Below, piece after piece: positions 25,301 to 35,000 of a stretch of 64,000 bases of DNA. Position 1 is the stretch's first letter, and every line of letters begins with the position of its first letter. Both the position numbers and the translations under genes were made by a program. The notes beneath the pieces were generated by a model. That model searched no databases. It saw nothing but the letters and a program-made list of their open reading frames with translations, and was not told where the DNA came from. Origin of the DNA: Pomacea canaliculata (Eukaryota > Mollusca > Gastropoda > Architaenioglossa > Ampullariidae); assembly GCF_003073045.1 (NCBI RefSeq), contig NC_037597.1, forward strand, positions 21,776,158 through 21,840,157, in the 5' to 3' direction.

Positions 25301-28300
25301 AGCTTGTGCTGCCTGTAAGAACTTTTCCCCTGTCCATGGCTCACACACCTCATCGCCATTGGGTGGTACAGCAGAAACATGCCTTCCTTTTCAGCCTACA
25401 AGCTTCTTCCTGTGCTGCCCACTTTGCCTTGCTTTTGCTATCTGGGAAAGTCATCCACACATTAATGTGCCCCCTCCCCTCCCAACAGTAAACACAACAA
25501 CTTTTTGGCAAACTCATGGAAAAATAAATATCCTTGCTTCCAAAACATAAGTGCTGAACATGTAAGGTTCCTTCACAACAAAATCATTTTTCAAGGTAAG
25601 CTCCATTAAAAAAAAGTCAGATTTCTTCCAATGGTTGCAGTCATCTGGAAAAACTCATCTCTACTTACAGCGTCTGTGGTGGACTTGTTCAGGACCTGCA
25701 CATTCGTAAACAAAAAATCTTGGAAACACCATAACCCTCAATCGGCCGCAACCGGACTGCCGCATCAATGGAGCTTGTGCTGCCTGAAAGACCTTTTCCC
25801 CTTTCCATGGCTCACACACCTCCTCGCCATTGGGTGGTACATCAGAAACATGCCTTCCTTTTCAGCCTACAAGCTTCTTCCTGTGCTGCGCGCTTTGATT
25901 CGTGCTTGCTTTCTGGGAAAATCATCCACACATTAACTGCTCCCTCCCCCACAACAGTAAACACAAATCCGACAATAGTTGCACTCTGAACATGTGAGAT
26001 TCATTAATAAGGAAAAATAACTTTTCCAGGATGAAATCCATTACAAATCAGATTTGTTCCAATGGTCGCAGCTCTCAGCGTGTAAAACTCATCTCCACTT
26101 ACAGCATCAAAGATGGACTTGTTGGGGACCTCGACTCTGGTGGAAGAAAAGATTTCTGTAAAACAGTACAACCGAGGCATCTGCCGCAAAGAGTCTGCCA
26201 CATCAATGGAGCTTGCGCTGCCTGAAAGACCTTTTCCCCTCTCCATGGCTCACACACCTCCTCGCCATTGGTCGGTACATCAGAAACATGCCTTCCTTTT
26301 CAGCCTACAAGCTTCTTCCTGTGCTGCGCGCTTTGATTCGTGCTTGCTTTCTGGGAAAATCATCCACACATTAACTGCTCCCCTCCCCCCACAACAGTAA
26401 ACACAAATCCGACAAAAGTTGCACTCTGAACATGTGAGATTCATTAATAAGGAAAAATAACTTTTCCAGGATGAAATCCATTACAAATCAGATTTGTTCC
26501 AATGGTCGCAGCTCTCAGCGTGTAAAACTCATCTCCACTTACAGCATCAAAGATGGACTTGTTGGGGACCTCGACTCTGGCGGAAGAAAAGATTTCTGTA
26601 AAACAGTACAACCGAGGCATCTGCCGCAACCAGTCTGCCACATCAATGGAGCTTGTCTGCCTGTAAGAACTTTTCCCCTCTCCATGGCTCACACATCTCA
26701 TCATCATTGGGTGGTACATCAGAAACATGCATTCCTTTTCAGCCTACAAGCTTCTTCCTGTGCTGCCCACTTTGCCTTGCTTTTGCTATCTGGGAAAGTC
26801 ATCCACACATTAATGTGCCCCCTCCCCTCCCAACAGTAAACACAACAACTTTTTGGCAAACTCATGGAAAATAAATATCCTTGCTTCCAAAACATAAGTG
26901 CTGAACATGTAAGGTTCCTTCACAACAAAATCATTTTTCAAGGTAAGCTCCATTAAAAAAAAAAATCAGATTTCTTCCAATGGTTGCAGTCATCTGGAAA
27001 AACTCATCTCTACTTACAGCATCTGTGGTGGACTTGTTCAGGACCTGCACATTCGTAAACAAAAAATCTTGGAAACACCATAACCCTCAATCAGCCGCAA
27101 ACGGACTGCCGCATCAATGGAGCTTGCGCTGCCTGAAAGACCTTTTCCCCTTTCCATGGCTCACACACCTCCTCGCCATTGGGTGGTACATCAGAAACAT
27201 GCCTTCCTTTTCAGCCTACAAGCTTCTTCCTGTGCTGCGCGCTTCGATTCGTGCTTGCTTTCTGGGAAAATCATCCACACATTAACTGCTCCCCTCCCCC
27301 CACAACAGTAAACACAAATCCGACAAAAGTTGCAATCTGAACATGTGAGATTCATTAATCTGGAAAAATAACTTTTCCAGGATGAAATTCATTACAAATC
27401 AGATTTGTTCCAATGGTCGCAGCTCTCAGCGTGTAAAACTCATCTCCACTTACAGCATCAAAGATGGACTTGTTGGGGACCTCGACTCTGGTGGAAGAAA
27501 AGATTTCTGTAAAACAGTACAACCGAGGCATCTGCCGCAACCAGTCTGCCACATCAATGGAGCTTGCGCTGCCTGAAAGACCTTTTCCCCTCTCCATGGC
27601 TCACACACCTCCTCGCCATTGGGTGGTACATCAGAAACATGCCTTCCTTTTCAGCCTACAAGCTTCTTCCTGTGCTGACCACTTTTCCTTGCTTTTGCTA
27701 TCTGGGAAAGTCATCCACACATTAATGTGCCCCCTCCCCTCCCAACAGTAAACACAACAACTTTTTGGCAAACTGATGGAAAATAAATATCCTTGCTTCC
27801 AAAACATAAGTGCTGAACATGTAAGGTTCCTTCACAACAAAATCATTTTTCAAGTTAAGCTCCATTAAAGAAAATCAGATTTCTTCCAATGGTTGCAGTC
27901 ATCTGGAAAAACTCATCTCTACTTACAGCATCTGTGGTGGACTTGTTCAGGACCTGCACATTCGTAAACAAAAAATCTTGGAAACACCATAACCGTCAAT
28001 CGGCCGCAACCGGACTGCCGCATCAATGGAGCTTGTGCTGCCTGAAAGACCTTTTCCCCTCTCCATGGCTCACACACCTCCTCGCCATTGGTCGGTACAT
28101 CAGAAACATGCCTTCCTTTTCAGCCTACAAGCTTCTTCCTGTGCTGCGCGCTTTGATTCGTGCTTGCTTTCTGGGAAAATCATCCACACATTAACTGCTC
28201 CCCTCCCCCCACAACAGTAAACACAAATCCGACAATAGTTGCACTCTGAACATGTGAGATTCATTAATAAGGAAAAATAACTTTTCCAGGATGAAATCCA

Positions 28301-31182
28301 TTACAAATCAGATTTGTTCCAATGGTCGCAGCTCTCAGCGTGTAAAACTCATCTCCACTTACAGCATCAAAGATGGACTTGTTGGGGACCTCGACTCTGG
28401 TGGAAGAAAAGATTTCTGTAAAACAGTACAACCGAGGCATCTGCCGCAAAGAGTCTGCCACATCAATGGAGCTTGCGCTGCCTGAAAGACCTTTTCCCCT
28501 CTCCATGGCTCACACACCTCCTCGCCATTGGTCGGTACATCAGAAACATGCCTTCCTTTTCAGCCTACAAGCTTCTTCCTGTGCTGCGCGCTTTGATTCG
28601 TGCTTGCTTTCTGGGAAAATCATCCACACATTAACTGCTCCCTCCCCCACAACAGTAAACACAAATCTGACAAAAGTTGCACTCTGAACATGTGAGATTC
28701 ATTAATAAGGAAAAATAACTTTTCCAGGATGAAATCCATTACAAATCAGATTTGTTCCAATGGTCGCAGCTCTCAGCGTGTAAAACTCATCTCCACTTAC
28801 AGCATCAAAGATGGACTTGTTGGGGACCTCGACTCTGGCGGAAGAAAAGATTTCTGTAAAACAGTACAACCGAGGCATCTGCCGCAACCAGTCTGCCACA
28901 TCAATGGAGCTTGTCCTGCCTGTAAGAACTTTTCCCCTCTCCATGGCTCACACACCTCATCATCATTGGGTGGTACATCAGAAACATGCATTCCTTTTCA
29001 GCCTACAAGCTTCTTCCTGTGCTGCCCACTTTGCCTTGCTTTTGCTATCTGGGAAAGTCATCCACACATCAATGTGCCCCCTCCCCTCCCAACAGTAAAC
29101 ACAACAACTTTTTGGCAAACTCATGGAAAATAAATATCCTTGCTTCCAAAACATAAGTGCTGAACATGTAAGGTTCCTTCACAACAAAATCATTTTTCAA
29201 GGTAAGCTCCATTAAAAAAAAAATCAGATTTCTTCCAATGGTTGCAGTCATCTGGAAAAACTCATCTCTACTTACAGCATCTGTGGTGGACTTGTTCAGG
29301 ACCTGCACATTCGTAAACAAAAAATCTTGGAAACACCATAACCCTCAATCGGCCGCAAACGGACTGCCGCATCAATGGAGCTTGCGCTGCCTGAAAGACC
29401 TTTTCCCCTTTCCATGGCTCACACACCTCCTCGCCATTGGGTGGTACATCAGAAACATGCCTTCCTTTTCAGCCTACAAGCTTGTTCCTGTGCTGCGCGC
29501 TTCGATTCGTGCTTGCTTTCTGGGAAAATCATCCACACATTAACTGCTCCCCTCCCCCCACAACAGTAAACACAAATCCGACAAAAGTTGCAATCTGAAC
29601 ATGTGAGATTCATTAATCCTGGAAAAATAACTTTTCCAGGATGAAATTCATTACAAATCAGATTTGTTCCAATGGTCGCAGCTCTCAGCGTGTAAAACTC
29701 ATCTCCACTTACAGCATCAAAGATGGACTTGTTGGGGACCTCGACTCTGGTGGAAGAAAAGATTTCTGTAAAACAGTACAACCGAGGCATCTGCCGCAAC
29801 CAGTCTGCCACATCAATGGAGCTTGTGCTGCCTGTAAGAACTTTTCCCCTCTCCATGGCTCACACACCTCCTCGCCATTGGGTGGTACATCAGAAACATG
29901 CCTTCCTTTTCAGCCTACAAGCTTCTTCCTGTGCTGCGCGCTTCGATTCGTGCTTGCTTTCTGGGAAAATCATTCACACATTAACTGCTCCCCTCCCCCC
30001 ACAACAGTAAACACAAATCCGACAAAAGTTGCAATCTGAACATGTGAGATTCATTAATCCTGGAAAAATAACTTTTCCAGGATGAAATTCATTACAAATC
30101 AGATTTGTTCCAATGGTCGCAGCTCTTAGCGTGTAAAACTCATCTCCACTTACAGCATCAAAGATGGACTTGTTGGGGACCTCGACTCTGGTGGAAGAAA
30201 AGATTTCTGTAAAACAGTACAACCGAGGCATCTGCTGCAACCAGTCTGCCACATCAATGGAGCTTGTGCTGCCTGTAAGAACTTTTCCCCTCTCCATGGC
30301 TCACACACCTCCTCGCCATTGGGTGGTACATCAGAAACATGCCTTCCTTTTCAGCCTACAAGCTTCTTCCTGTGCTGACCACTTTGCCTTGCTTTTGCTA
30401 TCTGGGAAAGTCATCCACACATTAATGTGCCCCCTCCCCTCCCAACAGTAAACACAACAACTTTTTGGCAAACTGATGGAAAATAAATATCCTTGCTTCC
30501 AAAACATAAGTGCTGAACATGTAAGGTTCCTTCACAACAAAATCATTTTTCACTTTAAGCTCCATTAAAGAAAATCAGATTTCTTCCAATGGTTGCAGTC
30601 ATCTGGAAAAACTCATCTCTACTTACAGCATCTGTGGTGGACTTGTTCAGGACCTGCACATTCGTAAACAAAAAAATCTTGGAAACACCATAACCCTCAA
30701 TCGGCCGCAACCGGTCTGCCGCATCAATGGAGCTTGTGCTGCCTGTAAGAACTTTTCCCCTCTCCATGGCTCACACACCTCCTCGACATTGGGCGGTACA
30801 TCAGAATTATGCCTTCCTTTTCATCCTACAAGCTTCTTCCTGTGCTGCGCGCTTTGATTCGTGCTTGCTTTCTGGGAAAATCATCCACACATTAACTGCT
30901 CCCCTCCCCCCACAACAGTAAACACAAATCCGACAAAAGTTGCACTCTGAACATGTGAGATTCATTAATAAGGAAAAATAACTTTTCCAGGATGAAATCC
31001 ATTACAAATCAGATTTGTTCCAATGGTCGCAGCTCTCAGCGTGTAAAACTCATCTCCACTTACAGCATCAAAGATGGACTTGTTGGGGACCTCGACTCTG
31101 GTGGAAGAAAAGATTTCTGTAAAACAGTACAACCGAGGCATCTGCCGCAAAGAGTCTGCCACATCAATGGAGCTTGTGCTTC
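10281..31182 (-). CDS. A-type variable exons (29 copies, 119 nt)
   Basis: Starts on the plus strand: 10281, 11192, 12105, 12545, 13455, 14364, 15273, 16181, 17092, 17532, 18444, 18884, 19324, 19764, 20207, 20647, 21555, 22465, 23374, 24283, 25194, 26103, 26543, 27454, 28363, 28801, 29713, 30154 and 31064. Each reads on the minus strand as two bases (GC) completing a codon plus 39 codons, STSSIDVADWLRQMPRLYCF followed by TEIFSSTRVEVPNKSIFDA, and ends on a codon boundary at GTAAGT. Variants are few: SS/FS, W/S after VAD, RQ/QQ, and TR/AR. Three copies are frame-broken: 18884 (117 nt), 20647 (118 nt) and 26543 (118 nt). Copy 22465 has a mutated donor (GTTAGT). I do not recognise the protein family. 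Coding on the minus strand is favoured because the A, B and C versions keep the same aliphatic and charged pattern while differing in sequence. Confidence 0.75.
12400..17900. repeat. Higher-order duplication, left copy
   Basis: Unit by unit, 12.4-17.9 kb matches 21.4-26.9 kb at an offset of about 9,010 bp. Exon starts pair as 12545/21555, 13019/22029, 13455/22465, 13928/22938, 14364/23374, 15273/24283, 16181/25194, 17092/26103 and 17532/26543. Shared rare variants support a copy event, including the GACTGTAGC change near 13105/22115, the CTCTCGCTGC variant near 14941/23952 and the ATCCTGG hairpin at 15176/24186. Confidence 0.85.
15176..15202. repeat. Perfect 11-bp hairpin in the A-unit intron (recurs in other units)
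   Basis: ATCCTGGAAAA and TTTTCCAGGAT flank the five-base loop ATAAC. The same perfect hairpin is at 24186-24212, 29616-29642 and 30057-30083, and a nearly perfect one near 27358. Most other A units have AAGGAAAA instead of CCTGGAAAA on the left arm, giving only a 6-bp stem (GGAAAA/TTTTCC). Confidence 0.85.
18372..20770. repeat. A-only run: three copies of an 880-bp A1-A2 dimer
   Basis: Six A units follow each other with no B unit: 18444, 18884, 19324, 19764, 20207 and 20647. They alternate between two A subtypes: one with GGAAGAAAAG and one with GGAAAAAAAG and CCAATTGTCG. This gives a dimer of about 880-883 bp repeated three times. It is a separate local amplification from the 910-bp A-B dimer. 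Confidence 0.8.
21400..26900. repeat. Higher-order duplication, right copy
   Basis: This is the partner of the 12.4-17.9 kb block. It differs by isolated one-base changes, several of them indels: a missing base in the exon at 26543, a T-to-A in the donor of the exon at 22465, and changes in C-run length. The left and right breakpoints fall inside units, as expected for unequal crossing over within a tandem array. Confidence 0.85.
30627..30742 (-). CDS. Single in-frame B-type exon
   Basis: This is the only B copy with seven A residues. It reads 2 nt plus 38 codons: STSSIDAADRLRPIEGYGVS, then KIFLFTNVQVLNKSTTDA, ending on a codon boundary before GTAAGTAGAG. It lies near the right, older end of the array, third from the C exon in transcription order. 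It is the likely parent type of the broken B copies. Confidence 0.65.
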
Positions 31183-31512
31183 CTGAAGAACTTTTCCCCT
31201 GTCCATGGCTCACACACCTCATCGCCATTGGGTGGTACATCAGAAAGATGCCATCCTTTTCAGCCTACAAGCTTCTTCCTGTGCTGCGCGCTTTGATTCG
31301 TTCTTGTTATCTGGGAAAGCTATCCACACATTAATGTGCCCCTCCCCTCCCAACAGCAAACATGTTTTCGTTAAATTGATGAAAATTAAATATCATTACT
31401 CCAACACATCTATGCTGGGCTCCTTGATAATAAAATCAGTTATCAAGGTAAAATCCATTGAAAATGAGTTTTCTACCAATGGTTGTAGTTGTAAAAACTC
31501 TTCTCTGCTTAC

Positions 31513-31628
31513 AGCATCTGTGTTGGACTTGTTGGGGACCTGGACTTTCGTAAATAAAATGTTTTGAAAACACCACAATCGTAGTTTCCGCCGCAACCAG
31601 TCTTCCACATCAATGGAGCTTGTGCTGC
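31513..31628 (-). CDS. C-type variable exon, first in transcription order
   Basis: This is a 116-nt exon (2 nt plus 38 codons) with acceptor TTCTTACAG and donor GTAAGC. Its peptide is STSSIDVEDWLRRKLRLWCF then QNILFTKVQVPNKSNTDA. Ends match A and B closely, while residues about 9-30 differ, with intermediate features (VPNKS as in A, length as in B). It is the array exon closest to the candidate constant exon at 32071-32202 and joins it in phase (T + GC gives Cys). Confidence 0.65.
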
Positions 31629-31639
31629 CTGTAAGAACT

Positions 31640-31960
31640 TTTCCCCTCTGCATGGCTCACACACATCATCGACATTGGGTGGTACATCAGAAAAATGTTT
31701 CCTTTTTCAGCTTACAAGCTTCTTCTTGTGCCGCCCACTTTGCCTTGCTTTTGCTATTTTGGAAAACCATCCACACATTAATATTCCCCCTCCCCTTCCA
31801 ACCACAAAAACAATGTTTTTTTTCAAGCTGATGGCATGTAAATATTATTGCACCCTTTGGGATTCCTTTGAAGTCTAGAAGTTTTTTACAGAGCTGGGCC
31901 TGTAATTTTACTTTCTGGGAAAGCTTTCCACACAAGTGCTTCTTCTTATGCCAATATTTA
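31640..31960 (-). repeat. Older array intron and decayed unit at the right edge
   Basis: The block at about 31640-31810 matches the array intron (TACATCAGAAAAATG, CAGCTTACAAGCTTCTTC, CCATCCACACATTAAT) with clear divergence. A second, shorter match (CTTTCTGGGAAAGCTTTCCACAC) at 31911-31933 is a further decayed intron piece with no recognisable exon. This is where the array starts in transcription order. Confidence 0.7.
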
Positions 31961-32070
31961 GGATTTATTTAACTGAGTATCTTTACCAAGATAGATTCTC
32001 AACTGCAGATTTGCTGGGAATGTTGTTTTTTTTTTTAATGGAGAATAGCTCTTTTTCTATTAACACTTAC

Positions 32071-35000
32071 ACTTGAATATGCAATTTTGAATGTCTAACA
32101 CTATTGTGAAATCCCCTTCATAGTGTGTGGTGTTTGTACAAGTTATAGTAATAGATAGCATTGAAAAACCTTTAATGACATCGTGAAGAATTTGCTGTCC
32201 ATCTGAAAAATTTATGTTACGTCCATAGCTTGAATAATCCATACGCATATGTAGCATGCTTTCTTTAGCCCCAGCTGAGCAAGTTTTTTTTACCGAAATT
32301 AGCTTGCAGGAAATGAGAAATGAACTGCCTTACATCACAGTGAAGAATAATATTATCAACTCAATCTTCACCACTTGCCTTCTTTGCACAAGTCATTGAT
32401 TGGTGATACAGTTTGGCTGGAAATTTGTTATTCAGCTTTAGAAAATTGACCCCATTAAATTTACACCAACCCAGAAAAGTGCACATTGCTTTCTTCCATT
32501 TGGCATTAGGAAACCTTTTCAGATTGTTTGTATAATTCTTTTCCAATTTGTTAACTTAAGTGATACGATAGCAATAGCGAAGACCCTTAACCTAAAAGTG
32601 CTTACCCTGCATAGCAAGGTGGAGATGGGCATGGTTGCTCCTGTGATATACTTGCGAATTACAGAAGAGGTGGTTGACACCGAAGATTTCTTGCAATTTC
32701 TTTTTTCTGGCTAGTGCAACATCACTGAAATAGTTTCATTTGCAGATACAGCTTAGTGGGCTAATGACAAATAAACTTGCTAATATCCAGGATGTAGCTT
32801 TGAATTCAGAATTTGAATCACACTCCCATCCAGAAATACACAAAAGTTTCAAATTTGCCTTTAGATCCAGCCAATTCTCTAATAAGATATGGATCACTTT
32901 ACCTGAAGCAAATTTTAACCAGTAAAAATTGTAGGTATGTACCCACTGTGGTGATGCTTAATTTGTTCATGCCTTACATGGCAAGTATTGTGACATTTGG
33001 AAAAGGAACGAGGCATGGTCAGCAGAAAAGTGCTGGAATCTGCACTATACCTTGGAATCATTTTATGGGACATGTTGCTTGCTGAGCATGTTAATGTCAA
33101 ACTGGATCACACATAAATTGCTTAAATTACAAAGGTAAAATGTTATTTTGTGTATCCATGTACCCATCTGATGCAAAACAGTACAAGCTTCAGTTTACTT
33201 TGTTGGCCTCCCATCACTCAGACAACAAGTCTGCAGATCAAATATTTCTTGCACACCCATCTTTGGCACGACTGGTTGACAAATGTCTGCGCTGCAGGCA
33301 GGGATTGTATGGTGTCAGTCCTTCCTCACATTGAAAAATCATGTAAAACAAATTACAGCTTTTCAGATGTCTGTTCAGGTACAAATGGACTGGTAGTGCT
33401 AAGCATATGGGTATTTCATTTTTTCTGATGGCATGAAAATTAGTACAAAGTGTCGTGCCTATTTTGATGTTTGCTAGACATTAGACAAAATTTGAACTTG
33501 AAAGGTAAATACTGGTGCAGCTGTGTAACTGATTTGTGTTGCAGACCATACTAAAATAGTTGTGCTTGATTAAATGCATCCACATTGCATGCAGCCTTTA
33601 AAGAATGAGACAGCAACTGATTGGAGGTAAAGTCATTTAGCTCACATTGTGATCATTCTTAAGTTGGCTCAAACAGGAGTTAGCCCTCTCACACTTACCT
33701 CACTGGGCTGCCCAAAAGGGATGAGATGTCATACAACTGCAGTGAAACCCTCATGTTACTTTCATGTAGTTTTTCACTTATGATGTTAACATATTGCTCT
33801 GGTGGCGACGGTCAATTTGTGAACTATAGGCTGCCTTCTTGGGCCAGAATCTTGCCTGCCAAGTAGGATTGGGGATGCCAACATACCACTATACACAAAA
33901 ATTGTGAGAAAACAAGACCTGAATGAAACGTAACCAGTTTCATCTAGATATTACGTCTCTTTCGACTTTAAGATGTCAACACTTTGAGAAAAAAATGTTG
34001 AAAATTTTTGCACAAACTCCACCCAATCAAACTTGAAGCCTTTTCTTGGTCGGCTGAAGCTCTTGGTTTGCATTGGCTCATGATACTGCAAGATTAGAAC
34101 AAAATACTTAAGCCCTCACAACCCATCCAGTAGCAACAGATGTCCTGCATTTTTTTTTACATTGATTTTTCATCTGCACAAATTTAATACATTTAAGTGT
34201 CAAAATTATCTGCTTGTACCATGTCTAATAAAAGGATTTTTATATTGCTGTTGAAGTATACTTCCAGTTCCTTACTTGACAACAGAAACAGAGTAAAGGA
34301 GTGTACAAATTTTATATCAAGCAGACAGTAAAAAGGTATCATAGGGAGCAAATTTGTACTCATAATAAGGTGGATTTTTGTCCTTTTTAATTCACCATGA
34401 GGATAATTGTTGTAACCTTTCTGGATGCTGCCATCTTTCCTTTTTTCATGAGCCCCTGCAATCCACATTCTGGAAAAATCCACTGCACACCAAATATTGG
34501 CTTCCAATAAATTAGAAGCTATCAAGGTGACTATTCCTTTTGCACAGAAGTAACTACAGAATCTTTAAGAAAAACACAAACAGCATCTCAAAGCCATCAA
34601 AATGAATTGTCATTCCAGGCTTTTCCACTGCTAGTTCTTATAAGCACCAATTTACAGATCAGTTTGTGCAAAATTTCAGCTATTGCCATGGGGGAGTTTT
34701 ATCAATCATATTCTGACATCTAGCCCACACGACAAAAGGAACTCACAAAGAGGTTTCAGAAAAGACCGCCAACTTACTTTAGTCATGTTGGCTTTTCACT
34801 GACCAGGCTCTGGCACCAACGGAACCCCAGCTTTGCCAGTTCTTTCCAGAACTTGTTTAGCTCATTTATGAAGTGGGTGATCCATATTCTTACACCCAGT
34901 AAAAACAAAAATTTAGATAGAAAAATCTGTGTTGCCTCTGAAGACACCAACTCACATGGGAACATATGTCCACAGGTATTCTTATCTGCACTTCATGGTG

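Larger units (their letters stand above)
10755..30742 (-). pseudogene. B-type exons, 17 of 18 frame-broken
   Basis: Starts: 10755, 11666, 13019, 13928, 14836, 15745, 16656, 18006, 21119, 22029, 22938, 23847, 24757, 25669, 27018, 27927, 29276 (115 nt each) and 30627 (116 nt). The 115-nt copies have six A residues on the plus strand in AACAAAAAATC; the 30627 copy has seven. The missing base shifts the minus-strand frame and gives a stop a few codons later (AGGTCCTGA). Splice sites remain good (TCTTTCAG acceptor, GTAAGTAGAG donor), so these exons could still be spliced in and would truncate the protein or trigger decay. One shared deletion in 17 copies means it predates or spread with the amplification. 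Confidence 0.75.
10250..31640 (-). repeat. Tandem exon array of about 48 units
   Basis: About 21 kb is built from two related unit types: an A unit of about 440 bp (119-nt exon plus about 321-nt intron) and a B unit of about 470 bp (115-nt exon plus about 355-nt intron). A and B mostly alternate to give a dimer of about 910 bp, but runs of A-A also occur. On the minus strand each unit has the order acceptor (TTCTTACAG or TCTTTCAG), exon, donor (GTAAGT), intron. The units are nearly identical in the core. The repeat is not a transposon: it has no transposase, no terminal repeats and no target duplications, and its exon boundaries are kept. It sits between candidate constant exons at 32071-35697 and uncertain 3' exons left of 8.4 kb. 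Copy number could be affected by assembly collapse or expansion. Confidence 0.95.

Noticed and set aside
10250..31640. CRISPR-like or satellite array
   Set aside because: Units are 440-470 bp with embedded exons and splice sites, with no short repeat-spacer pattern, and the genome is animal.
32361..32546. Minus-strand open segment containing KRFPNAKWKKAMCTFLGW
   Set aside because: It looks protein-like, but with the available acceptors its frame does not fit between the neighbouring constant exons, so it is left out of the gene model.
32780..32905. Minus-strand open segment beginning GKVIHILLENWLDLK
   Set aside because: It is open for about 50 codons after a CAG acceptor but has no donor and is not needed for phase agreement. 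It could be a skipped or decayed exon.
34783..34965. Minus-strand frame of 60 codons ending near a GTAAGT donor
   Set aside because: The stop codon precedes the donor and the phase does not join to E1 or E2.
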